DNA of 64,000 nucleotides from Anniella stebbinsi. Its lineage: Eukaryota > Chordata > Lepidosauria > Squamata > Anniellidae. Both the position numbers and the translations under genes were made by a program. The notes under the pieces are model-generated. The model was not told where the DNA came from, ran no database searches, and saw nothing but the letters and a program-made list of their open reading frames with translations. Below are positions 33,602 through 45,078 of this stretch, in pieces. The stretch spans positions 231,907,654 through 231,971,653 of the forward strand of contig JARDYH010000001.1 of NCBI GenBank assembly GCA_029215795.1, read 5' to 3'. Position 1 is the stretch's first letter. Every line of letters starts with the position of its first letter.

Positions 33602-33920
33602 TGAGTGACTCTATTGAAAGGAGGACAACGCTCCGGTATCTTTAAGAGTTGCATAGAAAAGGGAGTTTCAGCAAGTATCATTTGCATGCATGCAGCACAT
33701 GGTGAAATTTCCTCTTCATCACAACAGTTAAAGCTGCAGGAGCTCTGCACTCTTCTGTATTTTGCCAAGAGGCCAGGGTACCTGCAGCTTTAACTGTTGT
33801 AATGAAGAGAGAATTTCACCAGGTGCTGCATGCATACAAATGACACCTGCTGAAATTCCCTTTTCTATGCACCTGTTAAAGATACAGGTTCCATGTCCTC
33901 CTTTCCGTATGGTCACCTTG
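33602..33920. mobile_element. Palindromic (fold-back) hAT-like MITE, 319 bp
   Basis: Full-length relative of 11780-12099. The left arm reads 'gaaaggaggacaac' to 'cacaacagttaaagctgcag' and the right arm is its inverse, meeting near 33765. The right end is decayed (ggtcacctt). No matching flanks were found, so the target duplication has been lost or the ends have eroded. Confidence 0.85.
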
Positions 33921-34088
33921 GATGGAATTGGGGTGGGGGCAAGAGGTAATTTTAGTTTTGTATGGTTTGAAAGAAACACACAAATAGCTCCATGTGCCCA
34001 AGGCTTTTATTTGCCAAATGAGCCGTCCTTTATGCCACATGTCAAGCTGCATTGAAACTAAGGCCAAAATAAAGATTTGGGCAAACTC

Positions 34089-35180
34089 TAGGGCTGTGCA
34101 CAGACTGCCTGATCTGCTTCAGATCCCAATTTGGAGGGTCCGAATCAGGCCCGATTTGCTTTTGACTGATTCGGACCTATTTCGATTTGCTTCGGATCCA
34201 AATCCAAATCGAGATTCGGAGTTCTCATTTTCCCATAGACTTGCATTGGAAAACAGAAATGCCTATTATTTTTTGATTTTTCATAATACAAACATGAAAT
34301 TTGGAGATCTTATAGATGCTGTTGGGGTGATCACATCTGCCAAATTTCAGACAGACTGGTGAAGTGGTATTGATGCAATCAACTGGTATATTTTGCTTTT
34401 TTTAGGGAAACTACTCAAAGCAAAGTACTATAACTTTTTCATTTTTCATGATACAACATAAAATATGGATACCTTACAGACATTGTGGAAGTTCTAATAT
34501 CTTCCAAATTTCAGACAGATTGGTGCTGTGGTATTTGTGTAACGAACTGGTAAATTTTGCTTTTTTCAGGGAAAAATGGAGGAAGGAGAAGGAAGGGGGG
34601 AAGGATTGGAACAAACACTAAAGGCTAACAACTAGAAGAATATATATATATATATATACACACACATACACACACATAGAAACTGAAAAAGAGGCAACAC
34701 ATAACAGTTACAGAAGGGGGAAGGCTCAAGAAAGATCCAAGTACCAATGCCCCTCAACACACACCAATAAGAAACCTAAGCTAGCCAGCCAAAAACACCC
34801 TACTCCTAGCAAATCTAACCCACAATGAGCAAGAATGAAGCTCAATCTCCTGATTGTCCTTAAGCCCTCCTCCACCATTGTGATTGGAGGCTACTGGAGA
34901 GAATTGGGAGACTTCAGGAGGATTGGGAATGAAGCTGTCACTTAACAGCCAATTTCCCCCTCCAAACTCCTCCCCCCTCCCTACTCTAACAAAAGAAACA
35001 TTGCAAGCACAGATAGGCTGTCTGCGCTTGAAAAAAGGTCTGAATCAATCTGAATTAATCCAAATCATTTCGGACCATGCTGATTTGCTTCGGACCTATT
35101 CAGATCTCTCTGAAAGCCCTCCAAATCACCCCGATTCGCCTCATATTTGGGAATTGGATCCGAAGTGATGCACAGCCCTA
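34089..35180. mobile_element. hAT-like element, TGTGCAC ends, 1,092 bp
   Basis: The left end TAGGGCTGTGCACAGA pairs with the right end (inverse TAGGGCTGTGCATCAC). Flanks gcaaactc (34081-34088) and gccaactg (35181-35188) agree at 6 of 8. Near 34229 it has 'ccatagacttgcattgg', one half of the palindrome seen at 25091-25120, so it is an AT-richer relative of the GC-rich element at 24924. A TA/AC microsatellite lies inside (34640-34678). No transposase is seen. Confidence 0.85.
34640..34678. repeat. (TA)n(CA)n microsatellite
   Basis: TA run followed by imperfect CACA/TACA units, inside the hAT-like element. Confidence 0.95.
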
Positions 35181-35188
35181 GCCAACTG

Positions 35189-36060
35189 CCATGTTGGAGC
35201 CATGCATTCTTGGGGCTTATCCAAGTTATAGAAATGGCTAGCCAAGAACTCTTCCTTGAATCCTGGCTGCTATGTCTTTCCTGACCACTGAACATGCTGT
35301 CAGGGGCTTCTGGAGGTGAAAGCCCCAAACATCTAGAGATCTACCTTCTGCTCACCCTTGGTTTAAGCAACCAGTGAACAGCCGAAAAGTCGCTCTTCTA
35401 ACAAAGCTTCAAAGAGCAGCAAACAACTAAGACACTTCCATCATCTCTCTCTGCCACAGAGCTATGCTTCTGCAATACATGTCAAGTGTGTTCTTTGTGT
35501 TAAAAAAACAAAAGAGAAAAAGAAAGAAGAAAGTTTATGACTGAGTCACTTGGATGTGCAGCATCTGCCCTCCTGACATTGGATTGCAGGAAAAACGTTC
35601 AGCCCACTTTTCGGAGTACATGATTATCAATTCTACAGATGTCTCAGAGGCACCTTCGATTGGCATCTATCATGGATGCCCTTTCCACTGCTCAACAGAG
35701 AAAACACTTTCTTCTTAATTTGGTACAAATTGTTCAAGCTGATGTGATTAAGTACTCAGGGCTAATGTGCAGCTTACTACTCTGAGCAGTACCATGTACA
35801 AAGAGTACAAGGGCTTGGGAAAATGAAGGTCTTTATTCTAGTCAATCGTTCCTTTTCTTTTGGAGGAAGCTGGAAACCCAGTCCTTCAGTACAAGTTTTG
35901 ACATTGTTAGACAATGCACATTTTATGCTCTGGGACATCGGTGTAGTGGAGAAGAAATGCAGGAGAACATAGCTCTATGCTGCTATGCAAGATCATTTGC
36001 ATTTCTAATCAAGATTTAAAGAGTGCATTTCACTTGGGTAAATATCTTTTGTTAAAACTC
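35189..36060. other. Unrecognised non-coding sequence
   Basis: No gene. 35270-35370 resembles 38215-38300 ('caggggcttctgg', 'agatctaccttctgc'), a fragment of a dispersed palindromic repeat. Confidence 0.45.
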
Positions 36061-36063
36061 AGT

Positions 36064-36277
36064 GGCTGAATTTGGACGACTGGGGGAGGGGAAACAATCA
36101 TCAGTTGTATTGACTATCATGTCGTCCGAATGCTGCCATAGTCAACTCAGCGCTGATCCTAATTCACACCACAATTGATTATTTATTACCATGTTGTGTG
36201 GGGAGTACACCCTAGATGAACAACTGTAAAGTCGATTATTACCCCACCATTGACTATCGTGTTGTCCGAATTAAGCC
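36064..36277. mobile_element. PIF/Harbinger-like MITE, 214 bp, TSD AGT
   Basis: Left end GGCTGAATTTGGACGAC, right end inverse GGCTTAATTCGGACAAC. Flanks agt (36061-36063; 36278-36280). It has the same length and body as the MITE at 15864, sharing 'tcaactcagcgctgatccta'. Confidence 0.92.
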
Positions 36278-36294
36278 AGTGTGTTGTACACATT

Positions 36295-36519
36295 GGCTGA
36301 ATACAGACGACACAATAAACAACTGGGTGGAGGGAACAATTGTCAGTTGTATTGACTATCATGTTGTCCGAATGCTTCCATAGTCAACTCAGTGCTGATC
36401 CTAATCCACACCACAGTTGATTATTTATTACCATGTTGTGTGGGGAGTACCCCCTAGATGAACAACTGTAAAGTTGATTATTACCCCACCATTGACTATC
36501 GTGTCGTCCGAATTCAGCC
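36295..36519. mobile_element. PIF/Harbinger-like MITE, 225 bp, TSD ATT
   Basis: Left end GGCTGAATACAGACGAC, right end inverse GGCTGAATTCGGACGAC. Flanks att (36292-36294; 36520-36522). It lies 17 bp after the previous copy in the same orientation, but each has its own target duplication, so they arose from two separate insertions. Confidence 0.92.
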
Positions 36520-36522
36520 ATT

Positions 36523-36801
36523 GTTAGCAGTAAGTACCACTGAGTTCGAAGTAGCTTATTCTCAGGTAACTGTGCATAACTGTGCATAGGAGTGCAGTCA
36601 TGTAATTGTGAAAGTTTACTACTGGGTTGTTTGGATGTCTGTGTTTTATGATGGGGACAGGGGATGCATCCATTGTTACGCTTGTGGAAAAAGTACAAGA
36701 CGTGGCATTGTTCTGCTAGCAGTTGTGAAAGCAGTAGCACAACTAGCACAAGTAACACCTACCCTAATTGAGTCAGAATGGTTTGTGGAACAGCTTGTGC
36801 A
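36523..36801. other. Unrecognised non-coding sequence
   Basis: No supported feature. Confidence 0.4.
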
Positions 36802-36962
36802 TAGGGTGACCATATGGAAAGGAGGACAGTTGTACTGAAAAGGGAAATTCAGTAGGTGTTGTTTGTTTGCATGCAGCACCTGGTGAACTTCCCTCTTCAT
36901 CACAACAGTTGAAGCTGCAGGAGCGCTATCTACTGTGACCAGTTACGAAAGCGGGCAGGGCT
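36802..36962. mobile_element. Half copy of the palindromic hAT-like MITE
   Basis: It begins TAGGGTGACCATATGGAAAG and follows the left arm (with an internal deletion after 'ggaggacagt') to the centre, 'ctgtgaccagttacgaaagc', then stops shortly after 'gggcagggctc'. The right arm is missing. Confidence 0.85.
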
Positions 36963-38789
36963 CTGTTTAATGGTTAAAGATGAAAATAGCTAGAGCAAGC
37001 CTGAAGTCACACACCTCCCCTTTCTTCTCCTTTTACTCTGCTCCAGTGGAGACCCCTCCAAACTAGGCCTCTTCTCCATTCTTTCCAACTCCTACCTCTC
37101 TCCTTTAAGGAAGCTTTCCCATTCATCCATCTCCCCTATCACAGCTTGTAACTTCTAGGTCTCCCCTCCTGGTTGCAGAATTGTAGCTAAGCAGTGGCAC
37201 ACAAACAGTTTTTTAGTGGTGCTTCATCATTGTAAAACGAGCAGTGGTATTAAAATAGAGGCATCTTAAAGGGATGGAATTGGAAGAAGATTGCAGACAA
37301 CGTAGAATGTGATACTCACACATGAGTTTGCCAGTTGCTCCTGCTCTAATAAACTAAATATTCTTTTTAGATACTACATTTTGCAAGTCAGACATCAAAT
37401 CTTACCTGAGATTTGTGAGAATATATTTTTGATGTTATCACCTCTGTTATACAGGACTTTTTTTTAATGTCATAGATAAGATGGCTACTAAGGAAATGGA
37501 TTAATTTAAAGATAAGAGATAATAGTAGTTGATGGCAGAGTGCACATATGCTGCTGATCTTCCCCATAGAACAGGGGGAACTACTGTTACTTGGGGGAAA
37601 GGAAGCAAAAAGAAGGTGTCTCCATCTTCAAACAGGTGATCGGCACATAATGAAAACCAGTTTCAAGTTAAGCATTTGCCAGCCCTCCATACCCAAATCA
37701 AACCCTGTATGAAAATATGAATGAACACGGTTTGGACATGCCAGCCTAAATGTTTCAACGTGTAGGAACTCCTATATAGTAATTGACTTAAATGATCCTG
37801 TAGGAGTTGAGCTCCTTACTTATGTATCCAATATTTTGTCATATTGCTTATTCATGTGAACAAAGGATTATGGCCTTGCCTTAAGATATTGTAGGCATCA
37901 CTTATGACAAGGTGCCAAGAGTGATCTTCATAATTATATGTGAGCTGGGTGTCTATGGATAGTAACAGGCTGGCAGGAGGAGGATTATGGTTGCAACTCA
38001 ATTAAAGGTATGTGGGACAAGCTCCTGGGCAAGGGTGTGGAGACCTGCAGTCCAAAGCATAAAATTACAGAGTAGCAATGACTGGTAATACAGCTACTAA
38101 CAGTACAATCCTAAACCTGTCTACTCAGAATTAATCCCCATTGAGTTCAGTATTGTTTAAAAAAGGGGTGAGCAGAAAGTAGATTGCCCGATAATTTGGC
38201 CTTCGACTCCCAATATTTCTGATCATTGGCCATGCTGACAGGGGCTTCTGGGAGATAAAGTCCTACACAAGTGGAGATCTACCTTCTGCCCACTCCTGGC
38301 GTTAGGGATTGCAGCTCAGTTGGATTTTTTTTTTCAGCACTAGATCTTTTCATATTGATGCACAACGTTCAGTGCAAGTAAATGTGATGTTAACAGGCTG
38401 GTTTACACATGGAAACTGCTTTTAATCATGCCATAACATGGCTGTCACATTACGAGAGTTGATTTCCTATGTCTCACCCCTTGGAATGGCCATAATGTCA
38501 GCATAAACATCACTTCTTTGCTGTTTGCATGGTGAAAACTCAGCTGATATGTGTGGTAAGCCAGCTCAAATGGGCAGCTCACCATACAAAAACATATCTG
38601 CCTTGTGGAATGATGATGATGGCCATACGGTGGCCATAATACATGAAGTGACTGTGACTTGTGAATCTATAATAATAAATTGCGAATTTATAATAATAAA
38701 GGAGGCAGTCTGTTTGTCAACATCAAGACCATGAAAGCTAGACACCTGAAACTCGGCATGTATACTAGGGACACTTTTAGTAAGTGCAT
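36963..38789. other. Unrecognised non-coding sequence
   Basis: About 1.8 kb without a supported gene. It contains at 38100-38160 a fragment of the 'cagtacaatcctaaac' dispersed repeat, and at 38215-38300 the repeat shared with 35270. Confidence 0.4.
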
Positions 38790-38914
38790 TACTAAGGTTT
38801 TATCTTGTTTTATACCTTGACTTGTACTTGATAGTTTTAATTTTTGTGAACCAACCAGAGAGCTTTGGCTATTGGGCAGTATAGAAATGCAATCAATCAA
38901 TCAATCAATCAATC
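38790..38914 (+). mobile_element. L2/CR1-like LINE 3' tail with (CAAT)n end
   Basis: It contains 'gaaccaaccagagagctttg' and 'ggcagtatagaaatgcaatc', then CAAT repeats (38889-38914) as the 3' tail. Confidence 0.85.
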
Positions 38915-40625
38915 TGCATTTAAATATGTCTATGTGATTTAAGCCTGCAATGTCATCCTCATTCACTAGGTGGCAGACTTTCCTAACCAGCACATAGTCA
39001 ATATTGCAGTCAATAGTTTGAAGCTGGGGGTGGGTGGGGAAGTAGGGACACAGCTGTGGGGCAGCACCCCCCTCAGAGGACTGGAGTGGAAACACACACC
39101 CCTCTCTCAGAGGGCTATATAAATGTGCACCCTGGCAGGGCCCACACCTGGGCTGCGAACAAGCAGGGCTTTACTCAGATGGGGCAGGCCCAATGCACCC
39201 AACTCTGACAGCAGTGAAATTTTGCTTGGAGGCTTCACTGTATGAAACTAAGGACTATTCCAACTAGTGGAATGCCAGTTCTGTAAATAAAGAAATCATG
39301 AGAATTTTGAAAACAAAGAGTAAGAGTATTGCTGGCAAAACCACAAAAAAAGATTCCCCCCTCCAATTGGCTGCAGCCCTCCCCTCTTTCTGACTAAATG
39401 AGCACAATCTAAAATAAAGATTTGTTTTAAAATATAATGATAGCTTTGACATTTTGATGCATTTATTTCGGGTGTACTCCAAATTTTAGAAGTAAGTTAT
39501 AAGCTCTGATCAATTTACCAATACAGTGTCAGTAAGATTGCTATGAACAATCTGGATCTGGAAATTGAGTACCTGATAATTAGCTGTTTGGTGTACGAAG
39601 GAACTTTCACATTGACATTTTATTGTTTTTGGGGTAGTGAAGCTTTTGATGCTGACTGGCTAAGCTATCATGGTGACACAGGGTGTTCAGTTGCTCAGGG
39701 CACATGTCAATTTGCAGTTCAGCTTTTGTGAGTTCAGTTTGGGTGGGATTAAAACCCACACAGGGAAAAGCTAAGGATTGGGACACCCTTTGCTGTTTCT
39801 TGCGGTGTGTTCACATTAGATGGCTCTCAGGGCAACATTGGCTCAGTTTAATAGGTTGCTAATGTAACACCATGTATTCAAAAGATGTCCCCACCACACC
39901 CCAATAACAGGACTGTGAAGAAGCTAGACAGTACTCAAAAGTCAGGAGAAACTGTCTTGTATGGGGGAAGGAAGAGAAGAATGTAGGAAGGCTGGTCAAT
40001 AGACATGGTGATGCAAATAAGATAAACAAGTGGTGGCCTGATAAATATAGAACTGGGAAAAGAATGGGTGGTGGAGACATGGAGCAGAAGAAAGGAAGAG
40101 CCAAGGAGAAACTACGGCTGGTACTGTGTATTCCTGGCAGAAAGAAAGTGGGCATGCAAAGGGCGCCAAGGGGGACACTGGATTATTGCTTAATCTAGGC
40201 CTTAACAGGAGATTAAGGGTGCACAACCTTTGGCTCTATGACTTTAAATGTAGCCTTCCTGACCCCATATAGTACCATCGAACTTCCCCCTGCCAATATC
40301 CTCATACAGATCATTCTTTCCCTGCTGCTGTACAGTGAGGAAAGGGTGATCTTTATGAAGTGAGGTGAGGTGTGTGCATGTAGCTCCCGGCTCCCAATCC
40401 AGTATCATATGTGGCCCTTGGGGCCAAAAGCATTGTGCACACTTGGCTTATATTGTCACTGTATCATTGTAACTTGGCAATCCTAGGGCCCCAAAGCAGG
40501 CAAGTGGGTTTGAATCTCTCATCTTGGATGTCTCTACATTAAGGAAAAACCCAGCACCTTTATCGGGGTTTCTTCTTCTGTAGTCTTTCCACATTCAACT
40601 ACGTGCTCTTTTAGACAGCAACCAT
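38915..40625. other. Unrecognised non-coding sequence
   Basis: About 1.7 kb with no supported gene or nameable repeat. Confidence 0.4.
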
Positions 40626-40814
40626 GAGCTTTTGAATTGATTTTATCTTGGTTGTGTTTTTATATTGTATGTTATTTTGTGTTATTAGATTGTGGTTTGT
40701 TTTATATTTCTTAAAATGATTTCATGGTTTCAATTTTTGTGAACTGCCCAGAAAGCTTCGGCTATAGGGCGGTATAAAAATGTAATAAATAAATAAATAA
40801 ATAAATAAATAAAA
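40626..40814 (+). mobile_element. L2/CR1-like LINE 3' tail with (AAAT)n end
   Basis: It contains 'gaactgcccagaaagcttcg', 'ctatagggcggtataaaaat' and an AATAAATA tail. Clear 3' end of the same family as 10470 and 38790. Confidence 0.88.
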
Positions 40815-41970
40815 CTTCCCCTCTTAGCGATGCTATTCTGTTAAATGAAACAGTGCCATCTAGTAATGGAATTATAGTGCAACTGCAGCTTTACACACTG
40901 CTGATTTAGCACCATAAGTTTTTTTCCCAGTTTATCGCTGATCTTTTTCAAAGCAGGATACATGGGAAAAAGCTTGGGAGATGTCCTGGAGGTTGATGGC
41001 ATCATGTAAAGGACCCACAAATGCCTGTGAGTGATCAATCATGAACATGTAATGAAGCTCCTTGATTTGAACTAACCAGCCAATTCCATGATGGCAGGTT
41101 TCTAGCTCTCTTGTTATTCCAAACATCAATTTCAGTTCATGTTGGATCACTCCTTCTAGCAATACTGCTTTTCTCCCATCTTTTCCCCACAGTATTTCCT
41201 TGAAGCCATTGAGATTCAGTTAAAACTAGAACAATGGCAAAATAATGTGGATGTGTACAACATCTTCTGAGTTTTTCTGTAGAAATCCTGCAGCAAGAGT
41301 TCAATTACGGAAGTTCAGTGATTGGGGGAAGGATAGATTTTAAGATAAAAGGTTGGCAAACATGATAATAGATGGAAAAGCTTTTGGGTGTTGTGGAGAA
41401 AATGCAGTTCTAACTTGAGGAAAGGAATATATGACTCAATTCTGTGGGCTGAAAAGCAAGCAGAGTCTGATGGCTGAGTAATTAGGAAGCATCAGTCCTG
41501 ATAAAGAAATACTTCGATATTTTTGCTTACAAGCATGCCATGCACTACTTAATACCCTCCTACACTGTTTAGTTTCTTCACAGCAGTCAAAATACATCTT
41601 ATGGATCAAACTGCTTAATTAGAAATGGGTTTGCTGGTCTGTTATTGCACCCATCCTACATGTTGTTAACATCTTATATAAAGTCGACTAAACATGAATG
41701 AGCACTAGGTAATGCATGAAGAGGTTTGGTCCTGTAGGTTATACTGAATGAGAGCTGCAAACCACACTGGACTGAAGGACAACTGGGATCTTGAATGAAC
41801 GATGGTGCTTAAGCAATGCAGGCTTTACTGCTCATATCCTTATCCATTGCCTCTGATCTCTAATGAAGAACTAGAACTTGTGCCTCATGTCTCTTCGGCC
41901 ACTTTGCCAGAGTCATAAGAGGTGTCTGCCTCTGCTGCATCAGACGATGGTTCTATCTAGTCCCCCCCAC
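40815..41970. other. Unrecognised non-coding sequence
   Basis: No gene or nameable repeat. Confidence 0.4.
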
Positions 41971-42156
41971 ACTTAGGAACATATAGTGGGTCTGACCATT
42001 GGCCTTACAGTGAGTCTGACCATTGGCCCATCTAGCCCAATATTGATGACACTGACTGGCAGTGGCTTTCCAGGACCTGGAGAAGCCAGGGATTGGACCT
42101 GGACTTTCTGTATGAAAAGCATGTGCTCTCTACCACTGAGCTACAGCCACTCCCCA
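41971..42156 (-). mobile_element. Sauria-type SINE, minus strand, with internal duplication
   Basis: It reads 'cttaggaacatat...', then 'gtctgaccattggcccatct', 'gcagtggctttcc', 'gccagggattggacc' (inverse B box) and 'taccactgagctacagcc' (inverse A-box head). A stretch of about 23 bp (gtctgaccattggcc and neighbours) occurs twice, at about 41989 and 42013, a tandem duplication private to this copy. Confidence 0.9.
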
Positions 42157-43253
42157 CATCTCCAGCAATAACCAGACAGATATTCCTGAGAAGCAAGATG
42201 GAGATACTGGTAGGAGACCTGGATCTACTGCAATAGTTCTCCCCTGTGCCTTGCCCGAGGTTGTCTTCAGTTTTATGGGATAATTGTTCCCCATGTTCCC
42301 TTTTGGAATAAGCCGCACATTCAAGTATGTTTTATGAGGGCCAGAGCATAAGATGATGAAACAATAACGTACTAAGGCCAAGTAGCCTTCTACTCCCTCT
42401 CCTGCTCCTTTCAGCTTACTGGTTTCTTATTGCACCTATCTTACGTACTATTAATATCTTATGAGAAGTAAAGTAGGCACACATGACTACCACTAAGTGT
42501 ACTGTGCTGTCTCCATGACTGCCAGTCCTGTACCATTTCATTAAAAAAATACTTACTGCACTGAACAGAGAAACAAATATGGTGGCAACATGTCAGGGCT
42601 GTTGTACATACCTATTATTTCCACGTAATGATTGCCCCTTGGGAATGAGATGCTATTTGTTTTTACTCTCAGTGAAGGAAGCAATTCCTGTTCTTCTGCT
42701 GAACTGGAGAATATCAAGCAGTGTCATTTTACACAACAAAGTCAAAAAAGTGTTTGTAGTACATTGATTCAGCACATCAGAATCCAGAGCTCATTTTACG
42801 TCTGACTTAGAAGATATTATTAAACTTTGCACTGGCTCTAAATTAAATATGAGTCAGCTGGATATGGAAATAGGAGCTTCTTTAATTGCTTGCTAAACAG
42901 TTGTGAAAGTGGCTGCAAGCTTTACCTGCCTAGTTATGCTCAGTAGGGGAAACACCCTTCATATTTATGATGTAATCAAGTGTAAACAGATTGACTTATG
43001 AAAGACCTTAAATAGCTCACAAGGTAATATTTATGAAACTTAGTCTTTCTGGAGTTACTCATAATGTAGTATTTTATATTTAAAGGAACAGTAAAAAAAA
43101 AAAGGAAAACAAAGTTAGGCAGCAATCTGTCACAGGGACTTCTACTGAATGTCCTTGAACACATCTGTAGGTAAGCAGACATCTGTACATGTGCATTTGA
43201 TCAATACAGAAAGGATCTTGGTCAGAAGTGTGGTCGGAAGTTTAATCCACACC
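42157..43253. other. Unrecognised non-coding sequence
   Basis: About 1.1 kb, AT-rich, without a supported feature. Confidence 0.4.
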
Positions 43254-44191
43254 AAGCAGGATGTAACATTATGAAAGGAGTATGAAAGTGGTATATAAAA
43301 GGCAGGAGCCACACCAAGCAGGATATAATGGTATATGGTATGTGTCAATGGGCCCCAACAGTTGTCAGTGCACTTCAATTAGGGTGACCAGATTTTGGAA
43401 AACAAAATCCCGGTCCCCCCCGACACCCCCCCACCCAAAACAACCCCCCCCCCACCAAGCCACCCCCCAAAAAAACACCAGCCTGGACCTACCGGGTTCT
43501 CTTTCTCCGCTGCCCGCGCTGGGTCCTCTGCTGCCACCCCTGCCGGGTCAGCCGCCCCCCCCAGGTCAGCTGCCGCCCCCAGGTCCCCCGCCCCCGCCGC
43601 CAGGTGCCCCACTGCTGGGTCCCCCGCCCCCGCCACCGGGTCAGCCTCCAGGTCCTCCGCTGCCACCAGGTCCTCCACCGCCGGGCTCGTAAGGCCAGAG
43701 GCCATGCGGAAGAGGCGGGAGAGGGCCGGATTCAGAAGTGATGTAATCGGCCCTCTCCCGCCTCTTCCGCACGGCCTCTGGCCTCACGAGCCCGGCAGCG
43801 GCAGCGAAGGACCTGGCGGTGGTGGAGGACCCGGCGGTGGAGGACCCGGTGGCGGCGGACCCGGCGGCGGTGGCGGTGGCGTAGCCCAGGAAGCGGCCGC
43901 CCCAGCAGGTGCGGCTGCTTCCCGGGCTCCTCCGCTGCCACCGCCGCCGGGTCTACAGCCACTCGTCGCCGCTCGCTGTCACCGCCGCGTGACCCCCTGC
44001 CAACCCGGTTTTCCCCCGCCACCACCCGGTTGGCCCGGATCGGCTTAGGTTTCCCGGTTAGGACTGGGAAACCCCAGGCGATCTGGTCAACCTAACTTCA
44101 ATACTGCTATAAAGCAGTACTGTGGCTCCTGCCATTTATATACCACATTCATACTGCTTTCATAGTGCAATATCCTGCTTGGTGTGGATTA
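43254..44191. mobile_element. Harbinger-like MITE interrupted by a hAT element
   Basis: The left part (43254-43379) starts AATCCACACCAAGCAGGATG and continues 'gtatgaaagtggtatataaa' and 'ggcaggagccaca'. The right part (44095-44191) is its inverse: 'gtggctcctgcc', 'tatataccacattcatactg', 'tcctgcttggtgtggatt'. Removing the inner insertion and one duplication gives about 215 bp. The extreme ends are eroded. The start of another copy, with a better end, is cut by the window edge at 63923. Confidence 0.85.
43380..44094. mobile_element. GC-rich palindromic hAT-like element, 715 bp, perfect TSD
   Basis: Left end TAGGGTGACCAGATTTTGG; right end inverse TAGGTTGACCAGATCGCC. The flanks are acttcaat on both sides (43372-43379; 44095-44102), an exact 8-bp target duplication that also falls inside the surrounding MITE. 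The interior is C- and G-rich. Around 43738 it forms a long inverted repeat (arms about 43681-43730 and 43747-43796, nearly perfect). Proline- and glycine-rich frames here come from the base composition. Its first 11 bases are the same as those of the 320-bp palindromic MITEs. Confidence 0.93.
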
Positions 44192-44959
44192 GGCGAAAAA
44201 GAAATTCAAAGAAGAATTTCAGAGAACTTATAATGGGTTGGGGTCCCTTGTGCTTACCTTACATAGGAGGTGGCCGAGGACTGTATGGAAGTGTCCTGAT
44301 TTTCATTGTACAATCAACTCTCTGGCAGCCTGTAGCCTCCTTGGCTTCCTGCACTTCAATTAAAGCCGAGGGGAAGACATCATGAAGCCATTCCTCCCAT
44401 TGGGCCTTTTCAGCTCAGGAAGTGCAGGCAGTCTAGGAGTCTGCAGAATGGTGGGGAGATGGATAATAGAAAGAAAACACAACTCACAGCACCCTCGACT
44501 GCCTCACAGTGATTCGGTGAGCTCAAAAAAAAAAACACTACAAAAATAAATGGAAGACTCTTCCATCTGGGAAGACAAGTTTCAGGAAATTGGAGGACAC
44601 AGTTTGGCACAGCACTAGCATCATCTGTTCCCTGGAGCTAGACACAACCCTGGCCCCTCATAACTACATTGTGGCAGGTGCAAAATGGGAGGGGGGGTAG
44701 ACTGCCAACACAGTTGATGCTGTTGTTGCCACTTGCAGTGGCAGCACAATGCCCCCTTCCCCTCCAAAAAAACACCGGGGGGAGGGGGGAGGAAAGAAGA
44801 TGTGGTTCAACCCCTGCTAATGGTGAGCCCTACCTGTGATAAACTGTTGAAAATGTCTCCTCTTCCTGTAGAAATTTCGTGAAATTTCCCCCCCCCCTCC
44901 ACATTTCCCTGCCCACAGATGGGAGGAGAATTTTGAGGAGCCCTTTGCTCCCAGCGCTA
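44192..44959. mobile_element. 5'-truncated copy of the TGTGC hAT-like element
   Basis: Matches the order of 9585-10407: 'ttcctgcacttc', 'gaggggaagacatcatg', 'caggaagtgcaggcag', 'cagtgattcggtgagctc', 'ggtgcaaaatggg', 'gatgctgttg', 'ggagaattttgaggagcc'. The left terminus is missing and the sequence begins directly at the edge of the neighbouring MITE. Confidence 0.7.
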
Positions 44960-44976
44960 GTTCTCATCAGCTTCGG

Positions 44977-45076
44977 TAAAAACACCAGTCCCGTGGCACG
45001 TTAAAGACTAACCCATTTCTTGTGGTGGGGTATATATTTTTGTGGACCAGAGCTGATTTCATTGGATGCAGAAAGT
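44977..45076 (+). repeat. Interspersed repeat fragment, 'cgttaaagactaaccc' type
   Basis: It follows 'gtggcacgttaaagactaac', 'tttgtggaccagagc' and ends 'ttcattggatgcag', similar in order to 62516-62612 and 27238-27345. Confidence 0.55.
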
Positions 45077-45078
45077 AT

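Noticed and set aside
43282..44048. Proline- and glycine-rich frames of up to 217 codons
   Set aside because: They lie in the GC-rich hAT-like element on both strands and all frames; the composition and the palindromic structure explain them. No domain is visible.
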